A stretch of 64,000 nucleotides of DNA, from the NCBI GenBank assembly GCA_964567855.1, contig CAZMOE010000002.1:111178-175177 (forward strand). The letters are read 5' to 3'. This stretch comes from Liminaster sp964567855 (GTDB taxonomy: Bacteria; Bacteroidota; Bacteroidia; Bacteroidales; UBA3663). The first letter of the stretch is position 1. Every line of letters begins with the position of its first letter. A program made the position numbers and the translations under genes. The notes under the pieces were generated by a model. The model searched no databases and was not told the origin of the DNA. It saw nothing but the letters and a program-made list of their open reading frames with translations. Of the stretch, positions 60,991 through 64,000 are shown one piece after another.

Positions 60991-61235
60991 AGTTTTTCGG
61001 TTTTCAGGTTAAGGGCGGCACCGCTCGCAGAGGGCGCCTGCCCTGTCGATGGATTTTGTTAACTCTCTGCCAGAGGGGCGGGCTTCGCGACAGCCGCGCC
61101 CGACTCCGGCATGGCGGGGTCCGACAGACGGGCGGGCAGTGCGCATCTGCTCCGCATCGGAGCCCCGGCAGATCAACCTACCCCGCCCGTTCACCCCCGT
61201 CAGTGTGCCCGGGATGAGGTCTGTTGTTCTATGTG
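60991..61235 (-). other. Long GC-rich leader of the DUF6261 gene
   Basis: About 240 bases between the promoter at 61236-61267 and the ATG at 60990. It is GC-rich and likely structured. A minus-strand frame over it (61248-61009) starts upstream of the expected transcript start and is not called. The shared 12-mer lies at 61001-61012. Confidence 0.45.
61001..61012 (-). promoter_or_regulatory. Shared upstream element TTAACCTGAAAA, copy before DUF6261
   Basis: Same 12-mer and same distance to the ATG as the copy before the smalltalk gene. Confidence 0.55.
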
Positions 61236-61267
61236 CAAAGATATTCATTTTCTGCAAGATAAGCAAA
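61236..61267 (-). promoter_or_regulatory. Promoter of the DUF6261 gene
   Basis: TTTG (61267-61264), 20 bp, TATCTTTG (61243-61236) on minus, a full consensus match. Confidence 0.8.
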
Positions 61268-61462
61268 TTTTACAGATGTTTTTTTAGCCTTCGCGGAAAC
61301 TTTTTTCTGCCCCTCTGCCGAGTAGGTTCCGAGGCGGCGGCGCGGCGGGAATCACCACCTCCATGAGCGACGCCTAAAACGATGCGGCAAGGGGCTTTAA
61401 CAAACGTTTCGGCGGTTACATAGTTAAAATAATATAATATACACACATTTTACCCCTTCCCA
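61268..61462. other. Divergent intergenic region
   Basis: About 195 bp between the promoters of the DUF6261 gene and the VirE-type gene, shifting from GC-rich to AT-rich. I see no gene. Confidence 0.45.
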
Positions 61463-61494
61463 TTTGGCCGGAACGACTTTTTATTCTATATTCG
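61463..61494 (+). promoter_or_regulatory. Promoter of the VirE-type gene
   Basis: TTTG (61463-61466), 20 bp, TATATTCG (61487-61494, one mismatch), about 90 bp before the gene start. Confidence 0.65.
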
Positions 61495-61540
61495 CAACAA
61501 CGAATTAAAACTTTGACAATAAATTTAATTTAGGAAGTTT

Positions 61541-61567
61541 ATGCCTAAGGCCTATCTTTCTATTTAA
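61541..61567 (+). CDS. Possible 8-codon leader peptide
   Basis: ATG at 61541 reads MPKAYLSI then TAA, inside the leader of the VirE-type gene and 18 bp before its ATG. Such a short frame may be chance; if translated it could tune the next gene. Confidence 0.25.
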   Translation: MPKAYLSI

Positions 61568-61585
61568 GCCTAATACTAAAAGACT

Positions 61586-63889
61586 ATGGTAAATTCAGTT
61601 CGTCTTATCGATTATTCCACAAGGAATGAGGGGGATTGCAAATGGCAACTACCTCCATTTTCCGCAGTTTCCACCCCTCAGCCCTTTCGGCCTTCGTTGT
61701 TTCCGGACCTTCGCTCCAAGCAGTGCCGGGAGATAACGATGCAGGAGATCGCCGATCTGATCCGCCGGAGAGATGCCGAAGGTGGCGTCGACCTTCGCGC
61801 CCGTACAGAACAATTCCGCAGCCTTACGGCCGCCGGGCTGTCAGCCCGGGCGCATGCCATCAAGCAGTCGGTGCCGGCCTTCACGCCGGCCGTGAGCTGC
61901 CGGGGCGGGCGACGCCTCGAACAGCTGGAGGGGCTGACGGGCTACAGCCTTTGCGACTTCGACCATCTCGATGGCGAGGGAGAGCTGGAGCGCTGCCGGG
62001 CCCTGCTGGCCTCCGACCCTCATGCGGGTCTGTGCTACACCACATTGTCGGGCCGCGGGCTGCGCGTCATTTTCGCCTATACGGTCTTCGCCACGCCCGA
62101 GGTGCGGGCCCATTTCAGCGACAACTTCCTCTATCGCGAGGTCTTCACGCAGGGCAACGAATACTTCGCCCGCCTCATCGGCCATGACTATGACCCCAAA
62201 TGCAAGGACCGTGCCCGCCTGTCGGCGCTGGCCTACGACCCCGACCTCATTTTCGCCCCCGACGCGCTGGCCTTCGGCGCCGTGCTGGAGGTGTTTGAAG
62301 AGATGCCCGCCCCCAAAGGCGACCGCACCGGCACCCATCGCGCCGACATCGGCGAGGCGGCCGGGGCAGCCATGGAGGCGGTCGAAAAACAGGGGGTGGC
62401 CTACGTGCCGCATCATCACAACGAATACATCGCCCGCGTCGGCTACCTGCTGAACCGCTATGGCGTTCCCCAGGCCGACGCAGCAGCCTGGGCAAGCGAC
62501 CGCTTTGCCGACTACGGGCGCAACAACGTCCTCGCCATCATACGCTCCTGCTATGGCAACATCGCCCAGCACGGGACCTTGCCGCTGCCCGGATCCCGCC
62601 GGCAGACAGGCGCCAGAGGCGGCACCGGGGCACGCCGTGCCGGCAATATGGCAGACTTGAGCGAGGTGGAGGCCTTCCTGTCGGAGCAGGCCGAATTTCG
62701 CTACAACACGGTGAGCGACCGGATAGAATTCCGCGCGCCGGAGACCGGCGGCAAATTTACCGACCTCTCCGACCGCGACATCAGCACCTTCTGGCGCCGG
62801 CTCAATATCCACGGGCTGGCGGTGCATCTGAACGTGGTGCGCACCATCCTGCGCTCCGACTTCACGCCCGAGTACAACCCCTTTGCCGACTACATCGACA
62901 ACCTGCCGGAGTGGGACGGCGTGACCGACCATATCGGCAGGCTGGCCGACACCGTACACGTGTGCGAAGACAACGACCTGTGGCAGCGGTTGTTCCGCAA
63001 ATGGTTCGTGGCCATCCTGCCCACGCTGGTCGACCCCGAGGCCTACAACGAGGGCATCCTCGTGCTCATCGGCGATCAGGGCATCTACAAAACCACCTGG
63101 CTGCGCCGTCTGCTGCCGCCCCAGCTGCGTATCTATTATTACAACAAGCTCAACGGTATCGGCATGAACAAGGACGACATGGCCGCCATGACGACCAACG
63201 CCCTCGTCTGCCTCGAGGAGATCGACAAAATGCGTCCCGAAGACCTCAACCAGCTCAAGGGCATCGTCACCAACCCGGTGTTCCAGGTGCGTCTGCCCTA
63301 TCGCGAGAACCCGGAGAATCGCCTGCGCACCGCCTCGCTCTGCGGCAGCGGCAACAACCGCCATTTCCTGATCGACACGACGGGCAACCGCCGCTGGCTG
63401 GTTTTCGACGTGGCCGCGATCGACAGTCCGCACGAGCACCCCATCGACTACGCCGCCCTCTACGGTCAGGCCAAAGCCCTGTGGCAGGGCGGTTTCGACT
63501 ACCACTTCGACGGCGATGACTACCGGCGGCTGCATACGCACAACACCGTCTTCGAGCCGGCCAATCTGGAACAGGAGCTGATTATGACCTACTTCGCCAT
63601 CCCTGCCCCGGGCCAGGCGTGCGAGTTCTTCACCGCGGCCGACATCATCAATCTGCTCAGCATGCACACCCGTATGCCGCTCACCGCGGCCCGCATCGGA
63701 ACGGAGATGAAAAACCTGGGGTTCAAGCGTTGCGCCCGGGGCGGCAAACGGGGATACCTGGTCATCGTCCGCACGCAGGACGAAATCAGGGCCTCGATGC
63801 GGGCGGTCGCCCCGTCTGACGACAATCCGGACGACACCGCGCCCGACAAGAACAATCAACCGGACGAGGATTCGCTTTTCGGGCTATGA
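61586..63889 (+). CDS. VirE_N / VirE / DUF3874 protein (primase-helicase-like)
   Basis: 767 residues. The N-terminal part (about 70-220) is a BT4734/BF3469-type VirE_N domain, primase-like, with YSLCDFDHLD and TTLSGRGLRVIF. A linker follows, then a VirE P-loop ATPase (about 430-640) with Walker A GDQGIYKT (496-503), the acidic CLEEIDKM and GNNRHFLIDTTGNRRWLVFD. A DUF3874-like C-terminal domain (about 650-735) and a disordered acidic tail end the protein. The family resembles phage D5-type primase-helicases and is widespread in Bacteroidota islands with HU-like, smalltalk and amidase genes. A DNA role is inferred. Confidence 0.88.
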   Translation: MVNSVRLIDYSTRNEGDCKWQLPPFSAVSTPQPFRPSLFPDLRSKQCREITMQEIADLIRRRDAEGGVDLRARTEQFRSLTAAGLSARAHAIKQSVPAFTPAVSCRGGRRLEQLEGLTGYSLCDFDHLDGEGELERCRALLASDPHAGLCYTTLSGRGLRVIFAYTVFATPEVRAHFSDNFLYREVFTQGNEYFARLIGHDYDPKCKDRARLSALAYDPDLIFAPDALAFGAVLEVFEEMPAPKGDRTGTHRADIGEAAGAAMEAVEKQGVAYVPHHHNEYIARVGYLLNRYGVPQADAAAWASDRFADYGRNNVLAIIRSCYGNIAQHGTLPLPGSRRQTGARGGTGARRAGNMADLSEVEAFLSEQAEFRYNTVSDRIEFRAPETGGKFTDLSDRDISTFWRRLNIHGLAVHLNVVRTILRSDFTPEYNPFADYIDNLPEWDGVTDHIGRLADTVHVCEDNDLWQRLFRKWFVAILPTLVDPEAYNEGILVLIGDQGIYKTTWLRRLLPPQLRIYYYNKLNGIGMNKDDMAAMTTNALVCLEEIDKMRPEDLNQLKGIVTNPVFQVRLPYRENPENRLRTASLCGSGNNRHFLIDTTGNRRWLVFDVAAIDSPHEHPIDYAALYGQAKALWQGGFDYHFDGDDYRRLHTHNTVFEPANLEQELIMTYFAIPAPGQACEFFTAADIINLLSMHTRMPLTAARIGTEMKNLGFKRCARGGKRGYLVIVRTQDEIRASMRAVAPSDDNPDDTAPDKNNQPDEDSLFGL

Positions 63890-63953
63890 GCCTCCCCCGC
63901 CGGCCGGACCGGCAACGCCGCCCCGCTACGGGGCAGGACAATAGCAAAGACAG

Positions 63954-63988
63954 AACCGGGCTACCCTGTGAGGGTAGCCCGGTTTTTT
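63954..63988 (+). terminator. Terminator of the VirE-type gene
   Basis: A perfect 14-bp stem (63954-63967 with 63971-63984, AACCGGGCTACCCT and complement), GTG loop and a run of six T. Confidence 0.92.
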
Positions 63989-64000
63989 GCGTGCTTGCCG

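Noticed and set aside
61009..61248. Minus-strand small gene starting MNIFAHRTTDL
   Set aside because: Its ATG lies between the -33 and -7 boxes of a strong promoter, so it would not be on the transcript; no recognisable family.
61841..63859. 672-codon frame on minus opposite the VirE-type gene
   Set aside because: Antisense shadow of a well-supported gene; no motif, and composition mirrors the sense codons.
1..64000. CRISPR arrays, insertion sequences, tRNA and rRNA genes
   Set aside because: I looked for regular repeats, transposase motifs with terminal repeats and cloverleaf or rRNA landmarks and saw none.

Overview
The window reads as a chromosome segment from a member of the Bacteroidales (phylum Bacteroidota). 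Promoters follow the Bacteroidota pattern (-33 TTTG or TTG, about 20 bp, then TAnnTTTG). Starts are ATG without a clear Shine-Dalgarno. Many genes belong to families centred on this phylum (DUF3127, DUF4494, DUF4286, DUF5715, DUF4835, DUF6261, smalltalk, VirE_N/DUF3874). The family or genus cannot be fixed from the sequence alone. A run of 100 N at 59670-59769 is a scaffold gap, so the last 4.2 kb may not be contiguous with the rest. I found no tRNA, rRNA, CRISPR array or insertion sequence.

Layout. 1-5100: 3' end of a SpmA/B-type membrane protein, a DUF3127 OB-fold protein, then rsfS-ftsH-cdsA. 5511-7874 (minus): a two-gene NfnAB-type flavoprotein operon. 8304-15271: alpha/beta hydrolase, patatin with an outer-membrane barrel, murB, a metallo-beta-lactamase-fold hydrolase, DUF695, a GH73/LysM glucosaminidase (minus) and cytidine deaminase. 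15272-16975: a repeat-rich AT region with paired DnaA-box-like sites, then dnaA. 17032-26714: a PorE-like OmpA lipoprotein, fucP, DUF5715, a transglutaminase, a six-hairpin glycosidase lipoprotein and a stand-alone AICAR formyltransferase. 26987-28918: two Bax-inhibitor-1-type membrane proteins in tandem, the first strongly diverged. 29129-31458: engB, DUF4494, yggS, tsaE. 31478-37460: DUF4286, uvrA, Hsp20, an HTH protein, an OmpH-like lipoprotein and a 69-residue membrane protein. 37586-43703: pepD, then dnaN-exonuclease-DUF4835-recN as a tight operon. 44202-59475, nearly all minus: pckA, DUF362, a thioesterase, pdxS and a pdxT fused to a FISUMP domain, a TfoX/LMW-phosphatase fusion, smpB, Yip1, DUF1015, a degenerate hybrid histidine kinase, serA, serC and rarA. 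After the gap: smalltalk protein, a frame-broken DUF6261 gene and a VirE-type primase/helicase-like protein.

How it fits together. Most of the window is housekeeping: replication and repair (dnaA, dnaN, recN, uvrA, rarA, DnaQ-like exonuclease), proteostasis and ribosome rescue (ftsH, hsp20, smpB, rsfS, engB), envelope building (murB, cdsA, glucosaminidase, OmpH, patatin barrel) and cofactor or amino acid synthesis (pdxST, serAC). The most unusual features are: the PdxT-FISUMP fusion, whose 3' end has an NNY-codon pattern like a diversity-generating-retroelement variable region; the tandem BI-1 paralogue with a duplicated upstream element; a pseudo-hybrid-kinase that has lost its phosphoacceptor His inside the serine operon; the TfoX-phosphatase fusion; a (CG)7 tract that breaks a DUF6261 gene and would restore it at (CG)6; and the inverted and direct repeats upstream of dnaA.
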